From NCBI GenBank assembly GCA_033856025.1, contig JAWVFQ010000030.1:1-64000 (forward strand): a DNA stretch of 64,000 nt. The letters are read 5' to 3'. The DNA comes from AC-38 sp033856025. Lineage in GTDB: Bacteria > Actinomycetota > Thermoleophilia > Solirubrobacterales > Solirubrobacteraceae. Below, piece after piece: positions 8,390 through 17,587 of the stretch (within the stretch, counting starts at the first letter, position 1; the number at the start of each line of letters is the position of its first letter). Both the position numbers and the translations under genes were made by a program. Under the pieces are notes generated by a model. It did no database searches and was not told the origin of the DNA. It saw only the letters and a program-made list of their open reading frames with translations.

Positions 8390-9780
8390 GACACCGTCAC
8401 CTGGCGGACCATCGTCATCTTCTCGCCGCGCCGGCCGGTGGTCCCCACGTGCCTGTACAAGTAGACACCGGGCGGCAGCGACACGGCCGAGCGCAGGGTG
8501 ACCGTGTACTTGCCACGGGACACCGGCGCGGAGCCGACCGCCCGGCCGCCGGCCGGCGAGGCCGCCGACACGGTGACCCGGCGGACGCCGAGGGGCGTGC
8601 GCGTGCTGCAGCGCAGCGTCTTGTCGCCGGTGCGCTTGCACGAGACCTTCGGCACCGTGCAGCGCAGGATCACGAAGTGCTGCGTGATCACCACGCTCTT
8701 GCCGCTGGCCAGGGCCACCGCGGCCACCATCGTGTTCTGCTGGCGGCCGGGCTTGAGCACCGACGCCGGCACGGGCACCTGCACCCCGGGCTTGACGTTG
8801 ACCGCGACGATCTTTCCGTTGACGGCGTAGCTGACCGCCGTGGCCGTCTGGCGCGTCAGCCGCACGGTGGCCTGGAACGGCGTGGCCGCGTCGCCGAACT
8901 GGCGCGTGGCCAGGACCGCCTGGCCGCCGCCCGCCAGCTTGACCTTGCGGTCGCGCACGACGGTCGGGTTGACGCAGGTCGGCGGGGGCGGCGGCGTGAT
9001 CGACACCGCGCCGCCTCCGAGGATCACGGCCGCCGGCTGGCCGGCGGTGTCCTTGACGTTGCCCGAGCGGGCCAGCGCCTGGAGGCCGCCGAGGTCACCC
9101 TCGAAGTGGTTGTGCCACGGCCCCGCGTTGATGTCGTCGTTCGTCACGCCCGGGAACGCGGAGACGCCCTCCGGCGTCAGCGTGAGGTCATCGGACGAGC
9201 CGGACTCCACCGTCTTGAGGCCCGGCAGCAGCGCCGTCGCCCACTGGTAGCAGACGCCGTGGGACATGAGCCCGCCGCCGGTGCTGACGAACTGGTCGAT
9301 CAGCTTGGCGTGCGTGACCAGCGAGGCCATCTCGGTGCCGCTGCAGCCGCCGCTGTCGCTGAAGTCGTTGCTGGCCTCCGAGCCGGCGAGCCAGATGATC
9401 TTCGGCCGCACGGTGCCCGCATTGAGCTTGTTGAAGAAGTCGTCGATGCCCGCGGCGCCGTCGTAGTAGGTGATGCCGAGGCCCAGGCGGCTCGCGGCGA
9501 GGCCGACGTCGGCGCCGGCGTTCCCGCTCTCCGTGGCCGCGGCAGGCGTCGAGCCCAGCGCGGCGATCGAGTTGTCGTTGGGCCGCGTGACCTTCGGGGA
9601 GATGTTCCCCAGCGCGCGCTCGGTGTAGAGCCAGCCCTTCTGCGGCACGCCGGCGCTGTCGGCCGACCCGTGGTCGGTGAGGTCGTCCCCACCCAGGATC
9701 ACCGGGCCCGCCATGGCGGTCCCCGCCGTCGCCAGAGCCAGCAGGATGCCGGCCAGTAGTACTGCGATTCCACGTCCCAT
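8386..9780 (-). CDS. Secreted protein of unknown function with a C-terminal Cys/Arg beta domain
   Basis: 464 residues. MGRGIAVLLAGILLALATAG ending in AMAG is a cleavable signal peptide, so the protein is exported. The first half (about 30-260) has an alternating alpha/beta pattern with GGCSGTEM and SHGVCYQW cysteines. The second half after a PPPPP linker looks like tandem beta domains with TCVNPTVV and ILRCTVPKVSCKR. It ends in a PPGVYLYRHVGTTG segment of the kind seen in beta-sandwich surface proteins. A similar Arg/Cys-rich terminal beta domain ends the metallophosphoesterase at 10955-13117. No enzymatic motif seen. A 93-bp gap separates its start from the divergent sigma factor gene. Confidence 0.7.
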   Translation of the reverse strand: MGRGIAVLLAGILLALATAGTAMAGPVILGGDDLTDHGSADSAGVPQKGWLYTERALGNISPKVTRPNDNSIAALGSTPAAATESGNAGADVGLAASRLGLGITYYDGAAGIDDFFNKLNAGTVRPKIIWLAGSEASNDFSDSGGCSGTEMASLVTHAKLIDQFVSTGGGLMSHGVCYQWATALLPGLKTVESGSSDDLTLTPEGVSAFPGVTNDDINAGPWHNHFEGDLGGLQALARSGNVKDTAGQPAAVILGGGAVSITPPPPPTCVNPTVVRDRKVKLAGGGQAVLATRQFGDAATPFQATVRLTRQTATAVSYAVNGKIVAVNVKPGVQVPVPASVLKPGRQQNTMVAAVALASGKSVVITQHFVILRCTVPKVSCKRTGDKTLRCSTRTPLGVRRVTVSAASPAGGRAVGSAPVSRGKYTVTLRSAVSLPPGVYLYRHVGTTGRRGEKMTMVRQVTVS

Positions 9781-9873
9781 TCGCGCTCCCTGTTTCGACT
9801 CCCCGGACTGCGGAGCCTACAACGCCCTGTCAAGTCATCTCACGCTTCTCGGGCCGCGTACGTTTGTAGGGCA

Positions 9874-10347
9874 GTGACGTCGCTTCCCCCGTTCCAGGCG
9901 GTCCTCGACGAGCAAGGCGAGGACGTCTACCGCTTCCTGATCGCCCTCGCCGGGCGCCAGGAGGCCGACGACTGCTTCCAGGAGACCCTCATGTCAGCGA
10001 TCCGCGCGTATCCCAAGCTGGACCCAAGCGCCAACGTGCGCGCCTGGCTGTTCACGATCGCCAGGCGCAAGGCCATCGACGCGCACCGGGCGCGCGGACG
10101 TCGCGCCGTGCCGGTGGCCGCCGTGCCGGAGGCGCCGGCCGAGTCCAACGGGGCCGGCGGCATGGACCTCGAGCTGTGGGCGCTCGTCCGCGAGCTGCCG
10201 CCCAAGCAGCGCGCCGCCGTGGGACTGCGCTTCGTGGCCGACCTGTCGCACGCCGAGGTCGGCGTGGCCCTGGACTGCTCGGAGGAGGCGGCGCGCCGCA
10301 GCCTGCACGAGGGCGTCAAGCGCCTGCGCGAGGAGTGGGCGCGATGA
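9874..10347 (+). CDS. ECF-type RNA polymerase sigma factor
   Basis: 157 residues, typical of group 4 sigma-70 factors. Region 2 (about 15-75) carries DDCFQETLMSAIRAY and NVRAWLFTIARRKAIDAHR, the core-binding and -10 recognition part. Region 4 (about 100-155) carries LPPKQRAAVGLRFVADLSHAEVG and a helix-turn-helix for the -35 element. The GTG at 9874 gives the natural N-terminus. The TGA overlaps the ATG of the following Ogt-like gene (ATGA), so the two proteins are co-translated and the sigma factor may control an alkylation or stress regulon. No anti-sigma factor gene is adjacent. Confidence 0.9.
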   Translation: MTSLPPFQAVLDEQGEDVYRFLIALAGRQEADDCFQETLMSAIRAYPKLDPSANVRAWLFTIARRKAIDAHRARGRRAVPVAAVPEAPAESNGAGGMDLELWALVRELPPKQRAAVGLRFVADLSHAEVGVALDCSEEAARRSLHEGVKRLREEWAR

Positions 10348-10940
10348 GCCTCGAGTCCGCCCTGTCCCGACGCGAGGACGTCTCCGCCGCGGCCGCGGCC
10401 GCGGCGCGGCGCTTCGCCGAGAGCGGCGCCGCCGACGTCACGTACGCCGTGGAGGCCTCGCCCATCGGCGAGCTGTTCGTCGCCACGACGCGCCGCGGCC
10501 TGCTGGAGATCGGCTTCCACGCCGACGAGGTGCCCGCCTACCTGGCGGGGATCGCCGCCCGCGTCTCCCCGCGCATCCTCGAGGCGCCCGGGCGCCTGGA
10601 CGAGGCGCGCCGCCAGCTCGAGGACTACTTCGCGGGGCGGCGCGAGAGCTTCGACCTTCCCCTGGACTGGTCGCTGGCCCGCCAGGGCTTCGGGCGCCGG
10701 GTGCTGGACGCCGCGACACGCATCCCCTTCGGCGCCGCGCTGAGCTATCGCGAGGTCGCCGAGCGCGCGGGCAATCCGCGCGCCGTCCGGGCCGCGGGCA
10801 GCGCGCTGGGCGCGAACCCCATCCCGATCGTCGTGCCGTGTCACCGCGTCCTGCGCACGGGCGGGGCGCTGGGCGGGTACGGCGGCGGGCTGGAGCGCAA
10901 GCGCTGGCTGCTGGAGCACGAGGGCCTGATCCTCAGCTAA
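10344..10940 (+). CDS. ogt: Methylated-DNA--protein-cysteine S-methyltransferase
   Basis: 198 residues. The C-terminal domain has RIPFGAALSYREVAERAG, the nucleotide-flipping region, then the active-site IVVPCHRVL with the alkyl-accepting cysteine at residue 166. This matches Ogt/AGT suicide repair proteins that remove O6-alkyl groups from guanine. The N-terminal domain (about 30-100) has the ribonuclease-H-like fold pattern of the family. The start overlaps the stop of the sigma factor gene, so repair and regulation are coupled. An Arg/Ala-rich N-terminal helix of about 30 residues is longer than in Ogt of E. coli. Confidence 0.93.
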   Translation: MSLESALSRREDVSAAAAAAARRFAESGAADVTYAVEASPIGELFVATTRRGLLEIGFHADEVPAYLAGIAARVSPRILEAPGRLDEARRQLEDYFAGRRESFDLPLDWSLARQGFGRRVLDAATRIPFGAALSYREVAERAGNPRAVRAAGSALGANPIPIVVPCHRVLRTGGALGGYGGGLERKRWLLEHEGLILS

Positions 10941-10954
10941 CGTCGGCGGCGGGG

Positions 10955-13117
10955 ATGCGTCGCCTGGTGCTCGCAATCGCGCTGGCCGCGCTGGCCGGCC
11001 TCTCGGCCGCGGTCGCGCACGCGGCCACCGACACCGAGGGCAAGACCACGGTGCAGCAGACGATCCGCGGGACGAACGGCGCCGGCTTCGACGGGCTGTC
11101 GCTCGGCCCCGGCCGGACCTACCTGGTGCGCGACCTGACCGGCTCGCGGGCTCAGGCGGGCCGCGAGGCGCGCCGGCGCTCGCTCCTGTACTTCGGCCAG
11201 ATGACGGACTTCCAGCTGGCCGACGAGGAGTCGCCGGCGCGGGTGGAGTTCCTGGACATCGGCAACACGCCGTTCACCGCGGCGTGGCGCCCGCACGAGG
11301 CGCTGATGCCGGCGGTCGTGGACTCCTCGATCCGCCAGATGAACCACTTCGCCGACGGCTCGCCGCTGTCTGGCGCCAAGATGAGCTTCGTCCTGACCAC
11401 CGGCGACTCCGCCGACAACCAGCAGCGCAACGAGACCAAGTGGGTGGTCGGGCTGCTGGAGGGCGCCACCGTCAACCCGAACTCGGGCGTCAACAACCCG
11501 CCGCCGGGCTGTCCGGCCGAGGGCGCGACGCCGAAGTACACGGGCGTCCAGGACTACGCCGACAACCCGCCCGGCAACCAGTCCTTCTACGACCCCAACG
11601 ACCCGCGCGGGCCGTGGGCGACGTGGCCGAAGTACCCGGGGCTGATGGACCGCGCCGAGCAGCCGTTCCAGGCCGCCGGGCTGAAGGTCCCGTCCTACGT
11701 GGCCTTCGGCAACCACGACGGCCTGGCCCAGGGCAACCAGAAGGCGACGGCGGGCTTCGAGGCCATCGGCACCGGGTGCGCCAAGCCGCTGGGCGGCGAT
11801 CAGATCGGCGGCGGCACCGGCGCCCCCGTCATGCCGGTCCCCCCCGATCCCGATCGCGCCTACGTGAGCAAGCCCGAGTACAAGGCGCTGCACAGGACCG
11901 GCCGCCAGGCCGACGCCCACGGGTTCGCCTACGTCGACCCGGCCGAGCTCGCCGCCTCCAACGGCGCCGCGGGCTACTACTCCTGGAGCCCGGCGCCCGG
12001 GTTCCGCTTCATCGCCATGGACACGGTGTCCGAGGGCGGCGTCGCCGGCCCGTCCGCCGACGGCAACCTCGACGACCCGCAGTTCCGCTGGATCGAACGC
12101 CAGCTCCAGCAGGCCACGGCGCGCGACGAGCTGGTCGTCCTGTTCGGCCACCACCCCGTCCGCAGCCTGACGGCCAACGTCCCCGACGAGACCCCGCCGC
12201 AGTGCACCACTCCGGGGCCCCACGATCCCAACCCGGGCTGCGACCTGGACCCGCGCGACTCCCAGCCCATCCACCTGGGCGCCGACCTGGTCAAGTTGAT
12301 GGAGCGCTACCCGCACGCCATCGCCTACGTGGCCGGGCATACGCACGAGAACAAGGTGACCGCGTTCCCGCGCCCCGGCGGGAGCGGCTGGTGGGGGATC
12401 GAGACCGCGGCCGAGGCCGACTGGCCCCAGCAGGAGCGGCTGATCGAGGTCTTCGACAACCGCGACGGGACGCTGTCGATCTTCGGGACGCCGCTGGACA
12501 CGCAGGCCCCGACGCAGATACCGGGCGCGGGCAGCGCCTTGGCCTTCACGACGCAGGACCTGGCCGCGCTGGCCCGGACGATGGCCTTCAACGACCCGCA
12601 GAACGGCGGCCGCACCGGCGAGGGCAAGGCCGAGGACAACGCCGTGGAGCTGCTGCTGCGCGACCCGCGCCGCAGTCCGGGCGGCGCGGCGTGCCGGGAC
12701 ACGTTCGCGCCCAGCACGTTCGTGACGCGGCGCCTGACCCGCCTGGCGCGGCGAGCGGTGCGGCTGCGCGGCACCGCGTACGACCGCGACTGCACGCCGC
12801 TCGCCCAGGCCGCGCGCGCCGGCGCGCGGCGGGTCGCGGCGACCTACGTGTCGGTGGGGCGCAAGGTGGGCGGCGGGTGTCGCTTCCTCATGGCGCGGGG
12901 CCGGCTGTCGGCCCGGCGCGACTGCCGCCGCCAGATCTTCCTGCGCGCCCGCGTGGCGGCCAACCGCCGCGGGCCGGGCTCCAACTGGACGTTCGCCCGC
13001 CGTGCGCTCCTGCCGCCCGGGCGCTACTTCGTGCTCACGCGCTCGCGCGACCTCGTCCGGCGCCTGGAGCCGAAGCCCAGGCGCCGCGAGCTGGCCTACT
13101 TCTCGATCCGGCCGTAG
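10955..13117 (+). CDS. Secreted metallophosphoesterase (TIGR03767-like)
   Basis: 720 residues from the ATG at 10955. The signal peptide MRRLVLAIALAALAGLSAAV ends at a Ala-His-Ala cleavage site. Calcineurin-type metal-binding motifs follow in order: QMTDFQLADEE, TTGDSADNQQ, AFGNHDG, FGHHPV and AGHTHEN, so a dinuclear-metal phosphoesterase is intact. The overall layout resembles the long actinobacterial phosphoesterase family described as PPA1498-like. The last 150 residues are an Arg/Cys-rich beta domain (TFAPSTFVTRRLTRLARR onward). It should act outside the cell on phosphomonoesters or diesters. Its 3' end overlaps the convergent MBL gene by 22 bp. Confidence 0.88.
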   Translation: MRRLVLAIALAALAGLSAAVAHAATDTEGKTTVQQTIRGTNGAGFDGLSLGPGRTYLVRDLTGSRAQAGREARRRSLLYFGQMTDFQLADEESPARVEFLDIGNTPFTAAWRPHEALMPAVVDSSIRQMNHFADGSPLSGAKMSFVLTTGDSADNQQRNETKWVVGLLEGATVNPNSGVNNPPPGCPAEGATPKYTGVQDYADNPPGNQSFYDPNDPRGPWATWPKYPGLMDRAEQPFQAAGLKVPSYVAFGNHDGLAQGNQKATAGFEAIGTGCAKPLGGDQIGGGTGAPVMPVPPDPDRAYVSKPEYKALHRTGRQADAHGFAYVDPAELAASNGAAGYYSWSPAPGFRFIAMDTVSEGGVAGPSADGNLDDPQFRWIERQLQQATARDELVVLFGHHPVRSLTANVPDETPPQCTTPGPHDPNPGCDLDPRDSQPIHLGADLVKLMERYPHAIAYVAGHTHENKVTAFPRPGGSGWWGIETAAEADWPQQERLIEVFDNRDGTLSIFGTPLDTQAPTQIPGAGSALAFTTQDLAALARTMAFNDPQNGGRTGEGKAEDNAVELLLRDPRRSPGGAACRDTFAPSTFVTRRLTRLARRAVRLRGTAYDRDCTPLAQAARAGARRVAATYVSVGRKVGGGCRFLMARGRLSARRDCRRQIFLRARVAANRRGPGSNWTFARRALLPPGRYFVLTRSRDLVRRLEPKPRRRELAYFSIRP

Positions 13118-14193
13118 TCGATCCCGCCGTAGGCGAACGTCGGGACGATCGGCCACTGCCGGCGCCATGACGCCAGCTCGCTGGAGGGGAAGACGTTGTG
13201 CCAGCGCGGGTCGCGCCGGTTGACGTCGGCCACGGCCTTCTCCTTGAGCATCGAGTCGTACTGGTCGACTGAGTCCTCCAGCGTGTTGGCGTTCATCACG
13301 ACCTCGCGGCCGTAGAACTCCGCCCACTTGCGCACGCCGGGGATCTTCGACAGGTGGGGATGCCAGTTGTCGGCGGACACGCCGTTCTCGCTCGACACCC
13401 AGATCCCCTCCGGGGTGTTGACGCACAGCGAGTGGTTGCCGTCGGTGTGCCCGGGCGTCCAGAGCAGCGCGACCCCGGGACCGAGCTGCACGTCGCCGTC
13501 GACCAGGACGAGATTGTCGGTGCGCACGTCGTCCATCCCGCCGGGGACGTACCAGGCCCACTGCGTGGGGTGCACGGAGCGGAACGTGTCGACCTCGCGC
13601 GCCTGGAAGACGAACTTGGCGTTGGGAAAGTAGGGCTCGCGCGGCTCGCTCTCGTCGCCCACCGGCTGCGTCGTGCCCATCGTGATCCGCAGGTCCTGGA
13701 CGTGCAGGTGGTCGAAGGAGACGAAGTCCACGTCGGCCGGAGTGAGGCCGAGGCCGGCCAGCGCCGCGTCGATCGTGTTGAACTCGGTCTCGCCGAAGCG
13801 GTGCGAGGCCCACTCGCCGAACTTCTCGATCAGCTGCTCGTAGAACGGAGCCTCGGCCGAGCCCTCGGGCACGGTGGGCTCCCAGACCAGCGTCTTCACG
13901 GCCCCCTCGAAGTCCTCGAACTGCAGGACCACCAGTCGGTTGACGATGTTCACGTAGGGGTTGAGCCCGCGCGCCGCGCCGTGGAAGGCGAAGCCCGCCG
14001 GATACGCCGCCGAGACGAGCGGGACGGTCCGGATCGCCCGCACCTGCCCCTCGTCCAGGAACCGCGCCCGGAACTCCGCCGCGGCGGCGCGGATCGCCGC
14101 CGGCCGGTCGCCGCGCGGCCACACCTCATGCGCCTCGCGAAACTCGCCTATCTCCCGCAGTCCCAGCTCGCCCGCCCGGTCCGTCGTGGCCAT
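13096..14193 (-). CDS. MBL-fold metallohydrolase
   Basis: 365 residues. The zinc-binding signature appears as SFDHLHVQD (H-x-H-x-x-D, near residues 160-165) and LLWTPGHTDGNHS, the family's second metal motif; a later histidine-containing SADNWHPHL is also present. The N-terminus (1-60) is helical and outside the core. A basic Arg/His-rich loop precedes the first motif. No substrate-binding signature is recognisable, so it could be a lactonase-like or generic hydrolase. It is convergent with the metallophosphoesterase gene, with the last 22 bases of both genes coding on opposite strands. Confidence 0.78.
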   Translation of the reverse strand: MATTDRAGELGLREIGEFREAHEVWPRGDRPAAIRAAAAEFRARFLDEGQVRAIRTVPLVSAAYPAGFAFHGAARGLNPYVNIVNRLVVLQFEDFEGAVKTLVWEPTVPEGSAEAPFYEQLIEKFGEWASHRFGETEFNTIDAALAGLGLTPADVDFVSFDHLHVQDLRITMGTTQPVGDESEPREPYFPNAKFVFQAREVDTFRSVHPTQWAWYVPGGMDDVRTDNLVLVDGDVQLGPGVALLWTPGHTDGNHSLCVNTPEGIWVSSENGVSADNWHPHLSKIPGVRKWAEFYGREVVMNANTLEDSVDQYDSMLKEKAVADVNRRDPRWHNVFPSSELASWRRQWPIVPTFAYGGIDYGRIEK

Positions 14194-14215
14194 GGACGTG
14201 AGCCTAGCGAGCGGA

Positions 14216-15370
14216 TCAGGGCAGGGCCGAGACGGGCGCTGGCTCCGGGGCGGCCGCCGGCGCGTCGAGGACGTCCTCCGCCGTGTCCAGCTCGGAGACG
14301 ATCGAGTCTATTTCCGACCGCTGCAGATCGGGCGCGGCCGCCTTGACCCTCCTGCGGGCCGAACGGACCGCCTTCTTGGCGCGAGGCCGGCCGACGGCCG
14401 GTCTCGGCGTGGTGCCCCGGACGAACACGCCCTGGAGTGAGCGGTACCCGTAGATCGCGAGGAGCGCCAGCGCGGCAAAGAGCAGCCCGGGCACGAGGTA
14501 CTTCTCCGTGGTCCCGCCGCCCAGGTCGAGGTCGCGGGACACGAGGTAGACGACAATGAGCTGTCCACCGCCGCCGCCGAGCGCGATCGCCGAGGCCGCC
14601 AGCAGCCCGCCCGCGGTGAACTCCCCCTTGGCCCGCGTCTGGGAGGTGATGGCGACGATCCCCGCGGCTCCGATCAGCGCGGCGGAGATGGCGCCTGCGA
14701 TCGTCACCACCGCGAGCGCGCCCGCGGCGGCGGCGCCCAGGACCTGCTTGAGCAGGTCCGACGAGCCGAGGACACCGGCCAGCAGGCCTCCCACGACGGT
14801 GACGTTGCTGGCCCAGCTGCCGCCGAAGCTCCACGACGCGCCGACGTATGGCAGCGCCTGGTCCAGGCGCCGGTGCACATCGCCCTTCGGGTCCCAGGCC
14901 ACGAAGGCGGCCAGGCTCACGGCGGCGCCCGCGCCGAGCGTCACCAGGAACCACCACAGCACGCCCCAGTCCGGCTTCGAGGGCACCGGCGCCTTCAGCG
15001 CGGCGACCACCGGAAGCGACGTTGCCGTGGCGCCGTTGCCCGCGGTCAGCGTCAGCGCGAGCTTCTTCGTCGCGAGGTCACACGCGGCCGGGACCGTGAC
15101 CGTGAAGATCGTGTGCTGCGCCGCCGGGAGCCGGGCGCTGTGGTCCAGCTGCGGCGCGCAGCCGACCTTGGCGACCGCCGGCCTAGCCGTGACTGCGAGG
15201 GCGGCGTTCGACAAGTTGGTCAGCCCGACCGCGGTCGTCCAACCGCCGCCGTTCGCTTCGGCCAGCGCGACCTCACCGCTGTCGAGCGCCACCGGCGACG
15301 GCGTGGCCAACGCTGCCGGCGCCGTGAGGAGGGCGAGCACCAGGGCTATGAGGAGGGACCGAATTGCCAT
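14216..15370 (-). CDS. Exported multi-pass membrane protein (unknown function)
   Basis: 384 residues from the ATG at 15370, chosen over a start 24 bases upstream because it begins directly at the signal peptide MAIRSLLIALVLALL. A small extracytoplasmic domain (about 25-140) has two cysteines, in VGCAPQ and AACDLA, that probably pair. Transmembrane stretches follow near 150-170, 195-215, 220-255, 265-285 and 300-320. A cytoplasmic tail contains a basic block RAKKAVRSARRRVKAA and an acidic end. It resembles no family known to me. A sensor or structural envelope role is possible. Confidence 0.66.
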   Translation of the reverse strand: MAIRSLLIALVLALLTAPAALATPSPVALDSGEVALAEANGGGWTTAVGLTNLSNAALAVTARPAVAKVGCAPQLDHSARLPAAQHTIFTVTVPAACDLATKKLALTLTAGNGATATSLPVVAALKAPVPSKPDWGVLWWFLVTLGAGAAVSLAAFVAWDPKGDVHRRLDQALPYVGASWSFGGSWASNVTVVGGLLAGVLGSSDLLKQVLGAAAAGALAVVTIAGAISAALIGAAGIVAITSQTRAKGEFTAGGLLAASAIALGGGGGQLIVVYLVSRDLDLGGGTTEKYLVPGLLFAALALLAIYGYRSLQGVFVRGTTPRPAVGRPRAKKAVRSARRRVKAAAPDLQRSEIDSIVSELDTAEDVLDAPAAAPEPAPVSALP

Positions 15371-15434
15371 CTTCCGGTCCGAACCTACGCCCATCGAGCG
15401 CCTTTGCGCAGAAAAGTTTGAGCGGCTTGGCGCG

Positions 15435-16448
15435 CTACGGCTTGGCCGGGGCGGCCCACTGGGCCTCGGCGAGGTCGCCGAGGGGCATGCCCTCGGGCGT
15501 GGGGACCTCGGGGGTGTCGCGCAGGTACCACTCGGCGTCCAGCGCGGCCTGGCAGCCCATCGCGGCGGCGGTGACCGCCTGGCGGTAGGTGTGGTCGACC
15601 ACGTCGCCCGCGGCGAACACGCCCGGGCGGTTGGTGCGGGTGGAGCGGCCCTCGGTGACGATGTAGCCGTTCTCGTCGACGTCGACCTGACTCTGGACGA
15701 GCTCGGACTGCGGCTCGTGGCCGATGGCGATGAACGTCCCGACGTTCTCGAGCTCGCGCTCCTCCCCGGTGTCGGTCTGGCGCAGGCGCGCGGTCGGGAG
15801 CTTCTGCCCCTCGCGGGGCTCGAACCCCTCGACGACGTAGGGCGTGAGGAACTCGATGTTGTCCGCGTCGCGGGCGCGCTCGAGCATGATCTTCGAGGCG
15901 CGGAACTCGGGCCGGCGGTGCACGATCGAGACCCTGTCGGCGAACTTGGCCAGGAAGGTGGCCTCCTCCATCGCCGAGTCGCCGCCGCCCACGATCACGG
16001 TCTGCGCGCCCTTGTAGAAGGCGGCGTCGCAGGTGGCGCAGTAGGAGACGCCGCGGCCGCCGAGCTCCTCCTCGCCGGGGACGCCCAGCTTCTTGTGCTC
16101 GGCGCCCATCGCCAGGACCACGGACCGGGCGCGGTGCTCGGTCTCGCCCACCCACACGCGGTGCACTCCGCCGGGCTCGCTCGCCAGCTCCACCTTGGTG
16201 GCCTGGTCGGTCACGAACCGGGTGCCGAAGCGCTCGGCCTGGTTGCGGAAGTCCTGCATCATCTCCGGGCCCATGACTCCCTCGGGATAGCCGGGGTAGT
16301 TCTCGACGTCGGTCGTCTGCTGCAGCAGGCCGCCCCATGCCCAGCCCTCGATGACCAGCGGGTTGAGGTTCGCGCGCGACGTGTAGAGCGCCGCCGTGTA
16401 GCCGGCGGGGCCGCTTCCGACGATGATGACGTTCTCGATCTCGCTCAT
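15435..16448 (-). CDS. trxB: Thioredoxin reductase (NADPH)
   Basis: 337 residues, the standard length. FAD-binding VGSGPAGYTAA opens the protein, the redox-active CATC pair is at residues 137 and 140, the NADPH site is VIVGGGDSAMEEA, and the second FAD motif is GVFAAGDVVD. It reduces thioredoxin using NADPH in the cytoplasm. The C-terminal 25 residues (about 310-337) extend past the usual end with a Pro-rich tail. The ATG overlaps the TGA of the upstream flippase-like gene by ATGA. A short AT-rich stretch just before it (16449-16470) could also carry its own promoter. Confidence 0.96.
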   Translation of the reverse strand: MSEIENVIIVGSGPAGYTAALYTSRANLNPLVIEGWAWGGLLQQTTDVENYPGYPEGVMGPEMMQDFRNQAERFGTRFVTDQATKVELASEPGGVHRVWVGETEHRARSVVLAMGAEHKKLGVPGEEELGGRGVSYCATCDAAFYKGAQTVIVGGGDSAMEEATFLAKFADRVSIVHRRPEFRASKIMLERARDADNIEFLTPYVVEGFEPREGQKLPTARLRQTDTGEERELENVGTFIAIGHEPQSELVQSQVDVDENGYIVTEGRSTRTNRPGVFAAGDVVDHTYRQAVTAAAMGCQAALDAEWYLRDTPEVPTPEGMPLGDLAEAQWAAPAKP

Positions 16449-17584
16449 ACTTCACTTTGTATAGTAGCGCGCTCCTCCCGCCACCGGGCGACGGTGCGAC
16501 GGAGCGCAAGATAGGCCAGGGCCCCCGGGAACGTCGGCAGCCAGAAGGCGAACGCGCGGTAGGACAGGACGGCGACCAGCGCGTAGCTCTTGTCGACGTC
16601 GAACAGGATGAAGGCGCCGATCATCCCGCCGTCCACCCCGCCGATGCCGCCGGGGAGCGGGAGCAGGTTGCCGAGCATCCCCACGAAGTAGGCCATGACG
16701 ATCACCGCGAAGTACGGCGGGTTGTCGCCGAAGGCGTGAAAGGCCGCCCACAGGACGCAGATGTCGAAGCCCCACCACATGAACGCCCCCAGGACGCCCA
16801 CCCGGCGCTCGCGGACCAGCATGATCGCGGTGCGCACGCCGGTCGCGACGGAGGCCGGCGCCGTGGCCAGGCGCTGGGCCAGGCGAACCAGCCGCATCCG
16901 CCGGTGGCCGGTGCCCCAGCGCGCGACGACGCGCTCGAAGTCCGAGGGCAACAGCGAGATCGCCAGCAGGACCACCACGGCGAACGCCGCCAACCCGGCC
17001 GGGACGATCGTCACCGCGACCGGGTCGGGGCCGTTGAACACCCCGAAGTGCAGGCCCAGGCCGAACACGATCAGCGCCAGCATGTAGACGGCGTAGAGCA
17101 GGACGAGGAACGCCACCATCCGGCAGGCCACCGTGCGGCGCTCCATCCCCGAGCGCCGCAGCGCCCAGGCCGTCAGCGCGATGCCGCCCGCGCCCGCCGC
17201 GTTGAGCAGCCGGGTCGCCGCCAGCGCGGCCATCGTGATCTGGAAGCTCTCGGACCAGTCGATCCTGGAGTCCCCGCGCACGAACACCGTGCGGAACAGC
17301 AGGACGTAGCCGCCCCACGCGCACGCCTCCAGCACGATGGCCACGGCCAGCCACACCGGGTCCCCGTGCTTGATGCGCCTCCACGTGTTGTCCAGCCCGG
17401 CGAGCTGGGGCAGGAAGAAGTACAGGAACCCCACCGCGAGGATGACGAACAGTCCGAACAAGAGCCACGTGCGGCGCGACAGGCGCGCCGCCGGCATGGC
17501 CTCGTCGAGGTCCTCCTGCGTCGCGACGTTGGCCTCGGTCACGGGCGCGGTGGACTCGTCGTGCGTGATGGCCTGGTCGCTCAT
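16445..17584 (-). CDS. Flippase-like membrane protein (lysylphosphatidylglycerol synthase TM/YbhN family)
   Basis: 379 residues with about eight transmembrane segments starting near residue 40. The conserved pieces of the LPG_synthase_TM/YbhN family are visible: LNAAGAGGIALTAWALRR in the first half and GNLLPLPGGIGGVDGGMIG in the second. Proteins of this family are membrane glycolipid or phospholipid flippase-like proteins; the exact substrate is unknown. The first 35 residues are acidic and cytoplasmic. The gene follows a PAP2-type enzyme (gap 3 bp) and precedes trxB (4-bp overlap), so the three form an operon. The PAP2 neighbour suggests lipid or glycolipid work. Confidence 0.82.
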   Translation of the reverse strand: MSDQAITHDESTAPVTEANVATQEDLDEAMPAARLSRRTWLLFGLFVILAVGFLYFFLPQLAGLDNTWRRIKHGDPVWLAVAIVLEACAWGGYVLLFRTVFVRGDSRIDWSESFQITMAALAATRLLNAAGAGGIALTAWALRRSGMERRTVACRMVAFLVLLYAVYMLALIVFGLGLHFGVFNGPDPVAVTIVPAGLAAFAVVVLLAISLLPSDFERVVARWGTGHRRMRLVRLAQRLATAPASVATGVRTAIMLVRERRVGVLGAFMWWGFDICVLWAAFHAFGDNPPYFAVIVMAYFVGMLGNLLPLPGGIGGVDGGMIGAFILFDVDKSYALVAVLSYRAFAFWLPTFPGALAYLALRRTVARWREERATIQSEV

Positions 17585-17587
17585 CGT

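Noticed and set aside
9781..9873. Partial repeat CTACAACGCCCT / TTTGTAGGGC between the secreted protein and sigma factor genes
   Set aside because: The halves match imperfectly and do not form a convincing palindrome or sigma-type promoter, so no site is annotated.
10937..14122. Long minus-strand frame antisense to the metallophosphoesterase
   Set aside because: It is a mirror of the phosphoesterase and of the MBL gene in other frames; no domain, biased composition.
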